From contig JAJEGH010000001.1 of the NCBI GenBank assembly GCA_022819985.1, forward strand, positions 22,973-86,972: a stretch of DNA of 64,000 nt, in the 5' to 3' direction. The notes under the pieces are model-generated. The model saw only the letters and a program-made list of their open reading frames with translations. It was not told where the DNA came from and did no database searches. Source of the stretch: Alphaproteobacteria bacterium (GTDB taxonomy: Bacteria; Pseudomonadota; Alphaproteobacteria; Bin65). The position numbers and the translations under genes were made by a program. Below, piece after piece: positions 63,701 through 64,000 of the stretch (its first letter is position 1; the number at the start of each line of letters is the position of its first letter).

Positions 63701-64000
63701 CCGCCCTGCCTCGCCCCCTTGCCAATCCGTTACCCGGCGACCCGTTTCCCGGCGACCCGGCCGGCTGCCGACAACGTATGTCGGCGCTCCGATGTTGGGC
63801 AAGCGGGATTTTTGCGGCCATGCCCCGCCGGCAGAGGAATCCGGCACGGCAAACCGGACCGCGGTAACGTCAATTGTTATGTGTCAGGGGGAAAGGGGTA
63901 GCGATTCCCTGACGTTTGTTTTCGTGTGTGAAGATGGCGAACAGGATTCGGTCCATGGAGGTTCTGTCCTGGAAGGTGCCCATGGGTCGTGTCCGCCGCC
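63701..64000. other. Right-edge intergenic region, possible start of a new gene
   Basis: The region upstream of the ATP-grasp gene probably holds its promoter. An ATG at 63934 opens a plus-strand frame (MANRIRSMEVLSWKVPMG...) that runs off the window, but it is too short to identify. No other signal is clear. Confidence 0.3.

Overview
The window is about 64 kb of very GC-rich, densely coded chromosome from an alphaproteobacterium, most likely a Rhodospirillales-type lineage. The assignment rests on gene order: pckA / chvI-chvG / short-form hprK / rapZ / EIIA-Man / HPr, then the DUF4167-prmC-prfA-hisS-ispG-rodZ-like-ptsP block, then lysC divergent from ubiG. Most of the window is housekeeping, with small accessory patches between blocks.

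Layout. 0-2 kb: the end of a RelE-like toxin with its XRE antitoxin, a cyclase-family hydrolase, and a HicB antitoxin behind a HicA-like remnant. This last pair is bracketed by two copies of the pckA 3' end. 2-12 kb: carbon and envelope control, with PEP carboxykinase, a HugZ-like haem protein, a PCuAC-like protein, ChvI/ChvG, an AEC transporter, HPr kinase, RapZ, EIIA-Man and HPr. 12-16 kb: an acyl-CoA ligase, a MOSC protein and a DUF4167 protein. 16-26 kb (minus strand): PrmC, PrfA, HisS, IspG, a RodZ-like protein with a duplicated C-terminal domain, EI-Ntr (PtsP) and LysC; UbiG is divergent. 26-32 kb: an RND efflux pair. 31.7-36 kb: an HDAC-like deacetylase, XseB, IspA and Dxs. 36-40 kb: a second HicB with a HicA remnant, then a ferric-iron-type ABC importer whose ATPase gene lies convergent to the permease. 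40-47 kb: an EF-G paralogue, a TetR / membrane protein / Rieske oxygenase operon, UbiB and UbiE. 47-53 kb: a repeat-rich intergenic region, an SDR, LepA, a small membrane protein, tRNA-Ser(GGA) and Amt. 53-59 kb: a signalling cluster of STAS protein, receiver-PP2C phosphatase, RsbW-like kinase, periplasmic binding protein and histidine kinase. 59-61 kb: an AAA ATPase with a small partner in locally AT-rich DNA, a candidate defence-type module. 61-63.7 kb: an alpha-E protein and a circularly permuted ATP-grasp.

How the genes fit together. PtsP, HPr, EIIA-Man, HprK and RapZ together make a regulatory PTS relay with no sugar permease in the window. It sits beside ChvI/ChvG and PckA, so phospho-signalling, envelope stress and gluconeogenesis are genetically linked. 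IspG, Dxs and IspA feed isoprenoid synthesis, and UbiG, UbiE and UbiB feed ubiquinone.

The points most worth checking are: the two-gene AAA island; the five-gene partner-switching cluster, whose response regulator appears to start at ATC; two homologous promoter/palindrome repeat elements 36 kb apart; the pckA-tail duplication around a TA remnant; and two HicB genes that have both lost their full-length HicA partners.
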